This document shows, one piece after another, positions 1-7,138 of a stretch of 64,000 bases of DNA. The notes below the pieces were generated by a model. It ran no database searches. It was not told the DNA's origin and saw nothing but the letters and a program-made list of their open reading frames with translations. A program made the position numbers and the translations under genes. The stretch is from the NCBI RefSeq assembly GCF_002272835.1, contig NZ_MLAO01000010.1, positions 1-64,000 on the forward strand, in the 5' to 3' direction. Position 1 is the stretch's first letter. Each line of letters begins with the position of its first letter. Source of the DNA: Helicobacter sp. 11S03491-1. GTDB taxonomy: Bacteria > Campylobacterota > Campylobacteria > Campylobacterales > Helicobacteraceae.

Positions 1-143
1 GATTTCTTGAGATTGAGTTTTTCATCAAGCTTGGCTGAGAGTTCATCAATGGTTTGCAATTTTAAATCCTCTTGACTCTCTTTTTCTTTACTTGGATTTT
101 GTTTTGATTTTTTGAATTGGATTGAAGTTTGTAACTTATACAT
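1..143 (-). CDS. Partial phage-region protein, runs off the left edge
   Basis: An open minus-strand frame starts with ATG at 143 (MYKLQTSIQF...) and continues past base 1, so only about 47 N-terminal residues are visible. They are rich in Lys, Gln and Glu and look like a soluble or coiled segment (for example QTIDELSAKLDEKL). No family is recognised. It lies on the strand of the tape-measure and tail-chaperone genes, so it may be another prophage structural gene, but that is inference. A weak purine-rich stretch (AAAAAGG) lies about 13 bases upstream of the start. Confidence 0.4.
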   Translation of the reverse strand, partial: MYKLQTSIQFKKSKQNPSKEKESQEDLKLQTIDELSAKLDEKLNLKK

Positions 144-929
144 TCATGCTCATTGCCTTTTTATTGGGCGTTTTCCTCTATTTTATCTGTTGTCGTCTCA
201 AGTAACTCATCACTAGTATTTTAACATAAAATTATAAGAGACTTTTATAATAAAGTCGGTTGTAACTCAGGAATTAAGCCCAAAATAACACTATCCCTTT
301 TGCTTTTCCTATCCTGGCAAAATTCCCCCTATTCCCATAACTTCAGCAGACTCTCATTTTGTCTCTATGTAACTCTATATTCTTGAATTGTAATAGCATT
401 TTGCAAGAAACCTGCCGGCTTTTTTCAAATTTGATAAAAAGTTGAAATTCTTTATATTTGTACCTAAGCGAAAGTTATTCCCGTGAATAGGAGCAAATTT
501 TTTACAAGCATAAGATTTAAAGGTATTGAGACTCTTTAAGTTTTTGTTGATCAGGGATTTTATTCTCCAAACAATAAGGCAATAACCCATAGTTTTCCGG
601 TAAAAAAATTCAATATTTTCTGTCATCCATCCTTTTCCCTTCCTGCTTTTCTTAATTTTGCTATATTCCAAATCAATATCAATGAGGGCGGGGAATTCTT
701 CCAAATTATAGGTTTTAAAATTTTTTATGAATATCCCAAGCTTGATAGCTTGGCTTAATACCTTATATCTTAAAGTATTTTGAATTCATTCCAATTAATA
801 TATCTTCTTCTTAAAAGCCTATATTGCTTTGGGAGTCTATAAATAGATTTAGAGCACAAGATTCTTAAATTTAAATTGAGTGAAGCTATGTATTAAATTA
901 TTTAAAATATATGTAATTTTTTATTTGTT
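144..929. other. Stretch without a confident gene at the prophage edge
   Basis: I see no convincing gene in these 786 bases. A minus-strand frame at 704-375 (109 residues) opens only with TTG, has no good ribosome site and resembles no family, so it is at best a gene relic. The plus strand at 765-774 reads ATATCTTAAA, the same word found at the promoters of the two 26-residue peptide genes near 5.6 and 7.9 kb. That could be an isolated operator copy or chance. Confidence 0.4.
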
Positions 930-1658
930 TTAATGGCAAGTTTTTCTCTTTTCATTAATAACAAATTCTGTAAATAACATAAATCCTCCGACTTCCTTCT
1001 TCGCTTTACTCATGGCTTCTGTGCTGAGCCCCTGAGCAGCTACAAATCTCCCGAAGGTTGTTACGGTTTGGGCAACCCCGCTCCCGAGAGAATCCAGAGT
1101 GGCTTTGAGTGAATCCACAGATGCCCCGCTTGTTTGGGCAGCATAAACAATGCCTTCAAAGACTTTTTGAGCTTGGGTGAGACTCATGGAAGAAGCAGCC
1201 GTTGAATAAAAAGATTTAAACATTTCGGTTAAATCAGCCACGGCATAAATAGAGCTTTGATGGATTCTCTTCATATCTTCTATGATCTCATTGGCTTTTT
1301 GCATAGAAAGAGACCATTTATCCGTAGCACTGATAGAGCGTCCTAAAGAATCCGTATTTTGATGGTTGAGGGTAACCAAAGAAGCTAAAGAGAGTTTTTG
1401 TTGTTCAAGCACGGAGTTCAGATGAATAGCTTCTTTGATGGGGGATGCAAGAAAATTATAAGCAACCTTTAATCCGGAAAGACCAATAGAAGAAGCCTGC
1501 AAGGAGTGAGCAACTCCATCTATCCTGTCTTTAAGTGTATTAAATCCTTTAGAGGCAGCATTAGCTTTTTTCTCTGTCTCCTCTAAAACTTCATTAGCTT
1601 TTTGAAGTTGCCCGACTTTGGTGTTAAATTTTAGTTCAAAATTAACGTTTTTTGTCAT
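930..1658 (-). pseudogene. Phage tail tape-measure protein, N-terminal fragment
   Basis: The 242 residues look like the N-terminus of a tail tape-measure protein: a Lys/Glu/Ala-rich coiled start (residues 5-45), then helical segments rich in Ser, Ala and Gly such as QTSGASVDSLKATLDSLGSG. Such proteins usually have 600 or more residues and set tail length, so this copy has lost most of its body. Family-like sequence fades near residue 225, and the end (NEKRKTCH) looks accidental. The start is ATG at 1658 with AGGA five or six bases upstream. It follows the two tail-chaperone genes on the same strand, the normal order in long-tailed phages, with a plus-strand gene wedged between. Confidence 0.75.
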
Positions 1659-1690
1659 ATAATAATCCTATAAAAGAACAAAGGATTGTA

Positions 1691-2011
1691 ATGATTTATG
1701 CTCCTCCAAGCGGATTTTTCGGATTTTTGTTTTTCCTCTTTATGTTGTATATACTTTATTTTTTCTTTATAAAACAACCCGGAGAAGAAAAACGAAAAAA
1801 AGAGCTGATAAAAGAAAAAGCAAAAGTTTATTTTATGAGTCTCCCCCAAACCAAGCTTTATTTGAAAAAAGGGTATGAGCTTAAGAGTTTTGAACCTAGC
1901 GGTGAGGGGACTTATAGTATTGAGCTGACTCTCAACCCCAACAAAGATCCGAGCAATACTCAAACCCGACAAACCATACAAACTCAAGAAAAGATTGCAA
2001 TAAAGCCTTAA
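1691..2011 (+). CDS. Small single-TM protein inserted among tail genes
   Basis: The ATG at 1691 follows a GGA-type ribosome site and leaves the divergent tape-measure start untouched; the longer frame from 1652 overlaps that start and is less likely. The 106-residue product has one very hydrophobic segment near residues 5-27 (FFGFLFFLFMLYILYFFFI), a basic stretch (KKELIKEKAK) and a polar tail. No family is recognised. It lies on the plus strand between minus-strand tail chaperones and tape measure, the typical place of a phage cargo (moron) gene. A second open stretch follows in the +1 frame (2010-2180), so the original gene may have been longer. Confidence 0.45.
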   Translation: MIYAPPSGFFGFLFFLFMLYILYFFFIKQPGEEKRKKELIKEKAKVYFMSLPQTKLYLKKGYELKSFEPSGEGTYSIELTLNPNKDPSNTQTRQTIQTQEKIAIKP

Positions 2012-2180
2012 GAAAACCAACCCCCCTTTAAAGGCATTCATAATTAAAACAGGATTTAAAGCCTTTAAAAAGACTTTTAAAGACTCTTTAAAATCTGATG
2101 CATTAAAAAACAAAGAAGAGGGCATTGCTTTAAAAAGCATTGAAATTACTGTTAAAGATATCCCGAAACATTCAAAATAA
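2010..2180 (+). pseudogene. Start-less C-terminal stretch, possible frameshifted continuation
   Basis: This plus-strand frame has no usable start codon but reads like protein: Lys-rich and ending in EITVKDIPKHSK before TAA at 2178-2180. It begins one base out of frame with the end of the 1691-2011 gene, so it could be that gene's C-terminus after a frameshift. The minus-strand reading of the same bases is very rich in Phe and Leu, as expected for the antisense of Lys codons, and is not credible. Confidence 0.3.
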
Positions 2181-2186
2181 GTCATC

Positions 2187-2453
2187 TCATTCGCTCCTAA
2201 TCCTTTGGATTTCTTGGTTCATCTCTTTGAGAATCCCATACACTTCAATGCTGTCTAAGCCATACTTCTTGCAATAATCTTTGACAACCAAATAATCAAT
2301 CTCACTCCACACACTCATCCCCCCGCCTTGGAGTCTCTGAGCCAAGCACAAGCAAGAAGCTGTCAATAACTCCTCTGTATCTTCTAAATCATGGGCTAAA
2401 ACAACGGAGTTTTTATCCAAAGATAAATACCCTTGTTGTTTTGCCCATAACAT
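2187..2453 (-). CDS. Phage tail assembly chaperone, downstream part (gpGT-like)
   Basis: This 88-residue protein contains a Cys/Leu-rich helix (TASCLCLAQRL), then MSVWSEIDYLVVKDYCKKYGLDSIEVYGILKEMNQE, shortened here as a Trp/Tyr-containing helical half. Its ATG overlaps the stop of the preceding gene as TAATG. An A AAA AAC heptamer just before that stop would also allow a -1 frameshift that fuses it to the 113-residue protein upstream. Two small overlapping genes placed just before the tape measure are the usual arrangement of G and G-T tail chaperones. Individual residues give no family match that I can confirm. Confidence 0.6.
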   Translation of the reverse strand: MLWAKQQGYLSLDKNSVVLAHDLEDTEELLTASCLCLAQRLQGGGMSVWSEIDYLVVKDYCKKYGLDSIEVYGILKEMNQEIQRIRSE

Positions 2454-2794
2454 TAGTTTTTTCTTTTATTCTCCCTTTGAGCAATAAACTCTTCATTCAT
2501 TGCCTTAAAAAAGTCTTCAAGAGTAGAATTTTCAAGCAAGGCTTCTATAAAGTCTTCTTTAATCTTTTTGGCTTCTTTTTGGTTGAATGTTTTAGAGTCA
2601 TCTCTGGCATCTGCTTGGAGTACTTCAAGATTTTCTCTCAAAAGCTTTTCATTGGCTTTGAAGATTTCTTCCAAGGTATTGGCTTTGGAAATTTCCAATA
2701 CTTGTCTTTGATTGGGTTGGTAATACTTAAAACTAACCCCTTCTTGGGTTTGAAAATCTACATAATTTCTTTTGATTTTAAATACGAAACTCAT
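2453..2794 (-). CDS. Phage tail assembly chaperone, upstream part (gpG-like)
   Basis: This 113-residue, mostly charged protein starts with MSFVFKIKRNYVDF and continues with a Glu/Lys/Ala-rich helical body (KANTLEEIFKANEKLLREN). It precedes a second small gene and the tape measure. The start ATG at 2794 has GGAGG six or seven bases upstream and overlaps the stop of a preceding coding fragment as ATGA, which suggests translational coupling. In zero frame it ends KRKN-stop. The Lys-Asn codons are the slippery A AAA AAC, from which -1 slippage would give a fusion of about 200 residues. Assignment rests mainly on position, size and the slip site. Confidence 0.6.
   Translation of the reverse strand: MSFVFKIKRNYVDFQTQEGVSFKYYQPNQRQVLEISKANTLEEIFKANEKLLRENLEVLQADARDDSKTFNQKEAKKIKEDFIEALLENSTLEDFFKAMNEEFIAQRENKRKN
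2456..2462 (-). promoter_or_regulatory. Candidate -1 programmed frameshift site (A AAA AAC)
   Basis: On the minus strand the last codons of the upstream chaperone read AGA AAA AAC TAA. The heptamer A AAA AAC fits X XXY YYZ in the correct phase, directly before the stop, and the -1 frame is exactly the frame of the 88-residue gene. Programmed -1 frameshifting between these two tail genes is a known conserved feature of long-tailed phages. Use of this copy is inferred. Confidence 0.55.
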
Positions 2795-2871
2795 GATTGT
2801 CCTCCTGCATTAGGGGTGTTGGAATTTCCCTCGCTTTTAGGGGCTTTTGGGGTTCTGGAGGGAATCCCATA
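2791..2871 (-). pseudogene. C-terminal scrap of a tail gene upstream of the chaperones
   Basis: A minus-strand frame ending PKSEGNSNTPNAGGQS with TGA at 2791-2793 overlaps the chaperone start. The Pro/Ser/Asn/Gly-rich tail looks like the end of a phage structural protein, perhaps the major tail protein that normally precedes the chaperones. The frame stops making sense at about 2860-2870, where the opposite strand becomes a MuF-family protein. This is a rearrangement junction. Confidence 0.4.
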
Positions 2872-3611
2872 AAAGATTGCACGGGATCATCAAACACAGG
2901 GATGATCCTTTTTGGAAGAACAACTACCCCCCTAACGGGTTTAATTGTGCTTGTCGTGTGTTTGCTTATACCAAAGAACAACTCCAAGACAGGGGGTGGG
3001 AAGCATACACGGGAGAACTCCCCGATATTGCTCAAAAAGGTTTTAAAGGAGACAGCTTAGCTGATGCCAATAAGGAATTAGAGAAGATCTACAGAGAAAA
3101 AGCCAAGAGGGTTGCAGGGATCAATGCTCCTTCCAAACTGATTAAGGCTGCAATATTGGCAGATTACGGGAGAATTTTAGAAAATCAAAAGAGGTGGAAG
3201 GAAGTCAAAGGGCTCTATGATAACCCCGTTATTGATAAAAAGATTGTCATTGCTCATACATCCGTTTTACTCCAAGATTTGCTCCATACCCAAACCAAAG
3301 AAATCTTTTTATCCGCAGAAACCCTTGTCAAGCAAAAACAAAAGCACAAAGAGCTCGGAGCTTTTGATTATTATTTGATAAGCCATATGGGGATCAAACC
3401 TCTTTATAAGTTTGCAGACGGGGATTATAGTGTGGTGTTTGTAGAAAAACTCGGGAATAAATACCGTATTGTGTATAAGGTAACTCAAGATAGGAAAGAA
3501 GTGTATGTAACGAGTTTTTTGAAGTATAGTAAAGAAGATGAGAAGGATTTTAACAGACAAATTGAAAAATTTAAGAGAAACAAAAAAGAAATAAGAGACT
3601 TAGAAGAGTGA
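2847..3611 (+). pseudogene. MuF-type head morphogenesis protein, N-truncated, with toxin-like C-terminal domain
   Basis: The first part carries the hallmark of the phage Mu F/SPP1 gp7 minor head family: HG, DDPFW, then YPPNGFNCACRV (about residues 12-38). The N-terminal portal-interacting portion is absent; upstream the frame meets a stop, and the only start is a weak TTG. After a linker, residues 130-245 resemble the phage-encoded barnase/EndoU/colicin-like nuclease group (PBECR) by layout: LSAETLVKQKQKHKEL, then YYLISHMGIKPLYKF, then YRIVYKVTQDRKEVYVTSF. MuF proteins with such C-terminal toxins are known in temperate phages. Nuclease activity is inferred from general similarity, not from a proven active site. 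A weak hairpin (3602-3608 with 3618-3624) lies at the stop. Confidence 0.65.
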
Positions 3612-3891
3612 GGTTACCTCTTCTGTTTGAATGTAGCGGTGAGGGAATAAACCCGCTATTGACCTTTCCACCAACCTCCGGCTTCGCCATCGCCTCCCTG
3701 TTTGGCATTCAAACCATGGACCATGCCACTAAAAATATTTTAATACATTTTTGTTAAACAAGTCGCTTAAATTTTCTTTAAATTTATTTTAATTTTGTTT
3801 TTGAATGTTTTTAGAGGGGTTAAAGCTCTTTAAAAGCTTTAGTTGGCAAAATATGTGTATTGTTGTTTATTAAGGGAAGATAAGGGAAGAA

Positions 3892-4767
3892 ATGTCTAAA
3901 AATATTAAAAAACTCAATATTACTTATAGCGGGGATGGGATTATTAACGGTGAGATGGATTTAGAATCCTTTAGTGCTTCAATCCTGAATTTTGCAAAAG
4001 CGATGCAAGTTGCCAAAAAATACCTGGATATAGGGAATCTCGATATTAAAATTATGGCTGCTAAAGAAGGTTCTTTTGAGGTTGATTTGGCTTTTGGGGT
4101 AAAAGAGGGATGGGAAGCATTGAAGGGCTTTTTTAACTCTGAACACTCAAGCGCATTAGCAAATTTTTTAACGATAACAGGGAGTGTTTTTGCTCTTTTT
4201 AAATTCCTTAAGGGCAAAGAACCCAAAGAGACAAAAGAAAAAGGAGATAAAATCTCTATCACCAACCAAGACAATATTAGCCTTGAATTTAACCCGAATG
4301 TATTTAAAATTTACCAAGATTCAAGATTTGGTGAATATATAGAGAAATTTTCCGACCCCCTGTACTCAGAAGAGATTAAGAGCATAAAAATTCAATATGA
4401 TGAAAAAATCTCAGAATTACTTAAAACAGAAAGAGAGTTTTATACAAAACCATTTACGGCAAAAGATCCAAATATAACAAGAAGAGTCTATACGCAAACC
4501 TTTGGTATTGCTTCGCTGAATTTTCAAGAGGGTAAAAAATGGAAACTCTTTGATGGTAGAGGGAACATTAGTGTTTTTATGAAAGATGAGTCTTTTTTAA
4601 AAAGGATTGCAAACAACGAGATTGATTTTGCAAAGGGGGATAAGCTTGTTTGTGAAATGGAGCTTATAGAAGATTTGAGCGAAGAGAAAATAAAATCAAG
4701 CTATTATGTTTTGGAGGTTAAGCAGCACATTAAGACACCTCGATCTGTAAAATTACCCGGTTTTTAG
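3892..4767 (+). CDS. Conserved hypothetical protein next to the MuF toxin-like gene
   Basis: The 291-residue protein begins MSKNIKKLNITYSGDG and contains FSASILNFAKAMQVAKKYL, then a segment with EGSFEVDLAFGVKEGW and a moderately hydrophobic stretch (about residues 84-105, ALANFLTITGSVFALFKFL) before a charged linker (KGKEPKETKEKGDK). The rest is a mixed soluble domain. The arrangement resembles a widespread uncharacterised family with a SGDG-like start and one hydrophobic segment, but I cannot name it. It has a 280-base leader after the MuF fragment and ends eight bases before the gpG-like gene. It could be an immunity or accessory gene; nothing in it shows that directly. Confidence 0.6.
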   Translation: MSKNIKKLNITYSGDGIINGEMDLESFSASILNFAKAMQVAKKYLDIGNLDIKIMAAKEGSFEVDLAFGVKEGWEALKGFFNSEHSSALANFLTITGSVFALFKFLKGKEPKETKEKGDKISITNQDNISLEFNPNVFKIYQDSRFGEYIEKFSDPLYSEEIKSIKIQYDEKISELLKTEREFYTKPFTAKDPNITRRVYTQTFGIASLNFQEGKKWKLFDGRGNISVFMKDESFLKRIANNEIDFAKGDKLVCEMELIEDLSEEKIKSSYYVLEVKQHIKTPRSVKLPGF

Positions 4768-4775
4768 GAGAAGTG

Positions 4776-5252
4776 ATGCCAAAAAACACAGAACTCACCA
4801 AGCTTATCAAAGAATTCAAGGAACTCCAAGATTTTAAGAACTCAGAAAGGATGGCTAAACTCTTAAAAACGACCGCTTCGACTTTAGAGCGTCTCAGTGA
4901 TGAAAGCTTTGAGTTTAAAAGGAGTCCTTTTGGAGAAAAGTGGGCAGAGAGAGCCCCTGCTACCAAAGCCAAACTTCTAAGAGAAAACAAACTCAATCAA
5001 AGCGATATACTCCAACTCAGCGGGCATCTCAGAAAGAGTATCTCCGCAAGAACAGGGGATAACTCTGTAACCTTAGGAACAAATGTAAATAAAGGCTATG
5101 CCCCCATCCATCAATTTGGTGGCTATGCCGGCAGGAATAAGAAAGTCTTTATCCCCAAGAGAGCTTATCTGCCCATCAATGATAAAGGGGAGATCCCAAA
5201 GAGTTTGGAAAAAGAAATAGAAGCTTTGATATGGAAGATTTTGGGGGTGTGA
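4776..5252 (+). CDS. Phage virion morphogenesis protein (Mu gpG family)
   Basis: The 158-residue protein has the features of the Mu gpG/virion morphogenesis family: an N-terminal helical part, FKRSPFGEKWAERA (about 48-61), LQLSGHLRKSISA (about 80-92), YAPIHQFGGYAG and PKRAYLPI. These proteins act in head-tail joining or tail completion. ATG at 4776 is preferred over the adjacent GTG at 4773 because AGGAG at 4766-4770 then sits five bases away. In Mu, gpG follows the F-like gene, so the pair here keeps part of the ancestral order, with the hypothetical gene inserted between. Confidence 0.8.
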   Translation: MPKNTELTKLIKEFKELQDFKNSERMAKLLKTTASTLERLSDESFEFKRSPFGEKWAERAPATKAKLLRENKLNQSDILQLSGHLRKSISARTGDNSVTLGTNVNKGYAPIHQFGGYAGRNKKVFIPKRAYLPINDKGEIPKSLEKEIEALIWKILGV

Positions 5253-5278
5253 AAAAAGGGGTAGGCAAAGTCATTCCG

Positions 5279-5345
5279 TATAACCCGCTTCCGTTCAATG
5301 GAAGCGGGCTCCGGCAATGGCTAGAGTCTTTCTTGGAATGTTTTT
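5279..5345. repeat. 67-bp direct repeat, copy 1
   Basis: Positions 5279-5345 are identical to 8035-8101 in the same orientation. The repeat contains a perfect hairpin (CCCGCTTCC at 5284-5292 pairing with GGAAGCGGG at 5300-5308, loop of 7) and, on the minus strand, the last codons and stop of a 36-residue peptide gene. The two copies enclose about 2.7 kb carrying the peptide genes and the Panacea-type pair. Confidence 0.95.
5284..5308 (-). terminator. Hairpin after the 36-residue gene
   Basis: A 9-bp perfect stem with a 7-base loop lies 12 bases after the TAG of the 36-residue gene. There is no long T-run, so termination may be partial. The stem can form on either strand and is duplicated in the second repeat copy. 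Confidence 0.5.
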
Positions 5346-5431
5346 ATCTTCTTCTCAAGCTTATTTAATCGCCACTCATTCACCCCAACCCAACCTGCTA
5401 AAATAATGATTAGCAAAAATTCTAAGTCCAT
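5321..5431 (-). CDS. 36-residue single-TM peptide
   Basis: ATG at 5431 has AGGAG six bases upstream. The product begins MDLEFLLIIILAGWVGV and ends with a charged helix (WRLNKLEKKIKTFQERL): one TM segment followed by a short cytoplasmic helix. The 44-residue gene at 6123-5989 has the same plan. Its 3' end lies within the 67-bp repeat and is followed by the repeat's hairpin. No function is recognised; small membrane proteins of this form are common near phage lysis or accessory genes. Confidence 0.5.
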   Translation of the reverse strand: MDLEFLLIIILAGWVGVNEWRLNKLEKKIKTFQERL

Positions 5432-5471
5432 TTGCGTCTCCTGTGGTATAATTGACTTGCGGATAAGATGA

Positions 5472-5496
5472 CCCCTCTCAATAAAACTGAGAGGGG
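5472..5496 (+). terminator. Strong intrinsic terminator, plus strand
   Basis: CCCCTCTCA (5472-5480) pairs perfectly with TGAGAGGGG (5488-5496) around a 7-base loop and is followed by TTTTGTTT on the plus strand. It would stop plus-strand transcripts, including any from a TATAAT at 5447-5452. On the minus strand it lies between the 26- and 36-residue peptide genes. Confidence 0.75.
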
Positions 5497-5502
5497 TTTT
5501 GT

Positions 5503-5583
5503 TTAACTTAAGAAAAGTTTTATAATTGCCATCAAATAGAAAGCAATTTGTAAGATTATGGTTACTAATCTTAACTTTTTCAT
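5503..5583 (-). CDS. 26-residue hydrophobic peptide 1 (candidate type I toxin)
   Basis: ATG at 5583 lies after AGGAGACAGGATAAG and opens a 26-residue peptide, MKKLRLVTIILQIAFYLMAI plus IKLFLS, ending just before the hairpin at 5496-5472. It is basic at the N-terminus, then almost wholly hydrophobic. It resembles peptide 2 at 7959-8039 in length, in the LVT(I/A)IL block and in a later I-x-Y-L. A consensus promoter lies upstream on the same strand (5672-5644). Its size and hydrophobicity match type I toxins such as Helicobacter AapA in general form only; I see no close sequence match. Confidence 0.5.
   Translation of the reverse strand: MKKLRLVTIILQIAFYLMAIIKLFLS
5521..5580 (+). ncRNA. Candidate antisense RNA to peptide 1
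   Basis: On the plus strand TATAAT (5521-5526) could start a transcript near 5533. Downstream, TAAGATTA (5551-5558) pairs with TAATCTTA (5566-5573) and is followed by ACTTTTT, a weak terminator. The resulting RNA of about 50 bases would be antisense to the 5' half of peptide 1. Promoter and terminator are both inferred from motifs. Confidence 0.3.
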
Positions 5584-5643
5584 CTTATCCTGTCTCCTTT
5601 TTTTAGATTTCAAAAGACTATTAAATATCCTTTTGATAACCCA

Positions 5644-5692
5644 ATTATAGCTAATAAATATCTTATTGTCAAGTATTTTAAGATATTTATTA
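5644..5692 (-). promoter_or_regulatory. Consensus sigma-70 promoter with a 14-bp dyad operator
   Basis: On the minus strand TTGACA (5672-5667) and TATAAT (5649-5644) are separated by exactly 17 bases. A perfect 14-bp inverted repeat (5652-5665 and 5679-5692, 13-base spacer) surrounds the -35 element; its core word is AAATATCTTA. The promoter would drive peptide 1 from about 5637. A regulator bound to the dyad would cover RNA polymerase contacts, so repression is likely. The same word occurs at the peptide 2 start site. Confidence 0.7.
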
Positions 5693-5729
5693 ATCTATTT
5701 TTACAAAAAACAGACTACAAAATAGCTTT

Positions 5730-5996
5730 TTATTGGTTTTGAAGTATCTTTTTGAAAAACTCCTTAAAGGTTTCAAAGTCTTTGTTTTGATTTTTAAGAC
5801 TAGTAATCTCAAGATACATTTCAATGGATTTTTTCATTGGTTCGCTTATTTCACCTTTAGCAATAGACGCCTTAATGGCTGCTTCAGAATACCCAATGGC
5901 TTCGCCAAGCTCTTTGTAAGTCATGCCCAGCTCTTTGGCTGTCTTTTTGATGAGATTGTCTTGCTTGGCTTGTTTGTTCTCTTGGTTCTCACTCAT
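5730..5996 (-). CDS. Small HTH DNA-binding protein
   Basis: This 88-residue protein has an N-terminal helix-turn-helix of phage-repressor type: AKELGMTYKELGEAIGYSEAAIKASIAKGE (residues about 20-49, shortened). A Lys-rich helical C-terminus follows (EYFKEFF-like, ending KKILQNQ). ATG at 5996 overlaps the end of the 44-residue gene, so both form an operon. It is a candidate regulator for the dyad at 5652-5692 just downstream, but the 73-residue HTH protein at 7879 is an equal candidate. Confidence 0.7.
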   Translation of the reverse strand: MSENQENKQAKQDNLIKKTAKELGMTYKELGEAIGYSEAAIKASIAKGEISEPMKKSIEMYLEITSLKNQNKDFETFKEFFKKILQNQ

Positions 5997-6123
5997 GGGA
6001 CTCCTTTTTGTCTATTTTGTCTTCCAGCTTACGGATGCGCTTTTCTATGTTGGAGATTTTAAAAAACGTGATAACTAAAAATATGATTAATGCGATGTTT
6101 CCAATGGTTTGTATCCATTCCAT
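5989..6123 (-). CDS. 44-residue single-TM protein
   Basis: ATG at 6123 follows AAGGAG by five or six bases. The peptide starts MEWIQTIGNIALIIFLVITF and then has a basic helix (KISNIEKRIRKLEDKID), so one TM segment plus a short coiled tail is predicted. Its stop overlaps the start of the HTH gene by eight bases. It resembles the 36-residue protein at 5431-5321 in plan. An A/T-rich box near 6147-6156 (TATATT on the minus strand) may be its -10. Function unknown. Confidence 0.55.
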   Translation of the reverse strand: MEWIQTIGNIALIIFLVITFFKISNIEKRIRKLEDKIDKKESHE

Positions 6124-6270
6124 TTTTTCTCCTTTTGATTTTGGATATAATATATAAGACACAAAATGTATTAAGCTGCGTTTTAGGCAGTTTTTAAATT
6201 CTTCTATGCTAAAACTTTAGCAAGGCGGGTGTTATCCACTCCAAATCTGAATGATTTGGCTGATGGCTAA

Positions 6271-6378
6271 GATTATCAGCGTAGCCAAGTAGATAATCCT
6301 AATTATCAACCCATTCCATTAGAAAAACTTGATTATGAAATCATCGGCTCTGTAGTAGGGACATTCAAGAAGTTATAA
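6271..6378 (+). pseudogene. C-terminal remnant of an S24 (LexA/CI-like) phage repressor
   Basis: The open stretch reads DNPNYQPIPLEKLDYEIIGS and then VVGTFKKL before TAA at 6376-6378. The pattern of S-x-NP-x-Y, then a short strand ending IIGxVVG, is the usual end of S24-peptidase repressors. An in-frame TAA at 6268-6270 cuts it from upstream sequence, so the gene is broken. Its end overlaps the last codons of the PanT-like gene on the other strand, marking the join between repressor remnant and toxin-antitoxin cassette. Confidence 0.5.
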
Positions 6379-7138
6379 AATATCCCAATTTCTCTATGAA
6401 GAGATAAAATCCTCCATTACATATCAATACAATGAGTATCAAAATATTAAATGAAACAATCACAAAATGCTCTTTAAAGCTTCTTTGCCTTTTTTCCATA
6501 CCAATATTTTTGATAAAATCAAAAAGAAAATAAAGAAGATTTGTGAATAAACAAACAATAAATGCCATGACAAATATTAATCTATAAATACTGCTTTTAT
6601 CAATGTTTGAAAATATGGAGGTTGAAAAAGTAAAAACACCTACAAATGCTAAAACAATTGAAGCAAATATTCCAAGTATCGTGATGTATTGATTTTTTTG
6701 ATTTTTTAGGTCATTTTCAAGTTTTTCATTTGTAGTTACTAACACTTTCAAACTTTCTTTTTGTTTTTCCAGTGAAACATTAAATGTTGAAAATTTCTCC
6801 TCGTAATACCGAAGGTGAATAAAATCAAGATTAATATGGTCTTCTAATTTTTTGAGATTTGTTAATAATTTTTTGTCTTCTTCTATTTTAATTTTATGCT
6901 TTTTATCTTGATTCTTGATTATATACGATACCATCCATCTTATATTTTGAGATAATCTTTCTTTGTCTTCATCATTTGTAGTATTCTTTAAAATATAAGT
7001 TGTTATCAACGAATAAGGATGTCTATAATCATCTTTATATACATTCTTAGCTTCAATGATGACTTTTTGATAGTCTTCTTCTTCATTTAAATCTTTCGAA
7101 ATATTTTTTAAAAACTCTTCAAATTTCTCATCATTCAT
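6365..7138 (-). CDS. Membrane protein partnered with Panacea antitoxin (PanT-like toxin candidate)
   Basis: The 257-residue protein has a charged helical N-terminal half, a coiled coil around residues 110-150 and three predicted TM segments: about 150-173 (YITILGIFASIVLAFVGVF), 184-209 (IFVMAFIVCLFTNLLYFLF) and 223-247 (FVIVSFNILILIVLICNG). Its start overlaps the end of the Panacea-domain gene by eight bases (ATGAATGA), so the two are co-translated. Panacea/DUF4065 proteins are known antitoxins paired with varied toxins, some of them membrane-active. That this protein is a toxin follows from the pairing and topology only. Its last codons abut the broken repressor. Confidence 0.6.
   Translation of the reverse strand: MNDEKFEEFLKNISKDLNEEEDYQKVIIEAKNVYKDDYRHPYSLITTYILKNTTNDEDKERLSQNIRWMVSYIIKNQDKKHKIKIEEDKKLLTNLKKLEDHINLDFIHLRYYEEKFSTFNVSLEKQKESLKVLVTTNEKLENDLKNQKNQYITILGIFASIVLAFVGVFTFSTSIFSNIDKSSIYRLIFVMAFIVCLFTNLLYFLFDFIKNIGMEKRQRSFKEHFVIVSFNILILIVLICNGGFYLFIEKLGYFITS

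Noticed and set aside
375-704. 109-residue minus-strand hypothetical gene
   Set aside because: It starts with TTG, has no good ribosome site or recognisable domain and lies among prophage debris. It is mentioned only within the region entry.
1655-2185. 176-residue minus-strand frame beginning two bases after the tail chaperone stop
   Set aside because: Its composition is dominated by Phe, Leu and Ser, as expected for the antisense of the Lys-rich plus-strand frames; its last part is antisense to the 1691 gene. The tape-measure fragment starts independently at 1658.
3612-3891. A further small gene between the MuF fragment and the 291-residue gene
   Set aside because: I found only short frames with no ribosome site. 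The region has weak hairpins (TAGCGG...CCGCTA near 3634-3658) and AT-rich promoter-like sequence.
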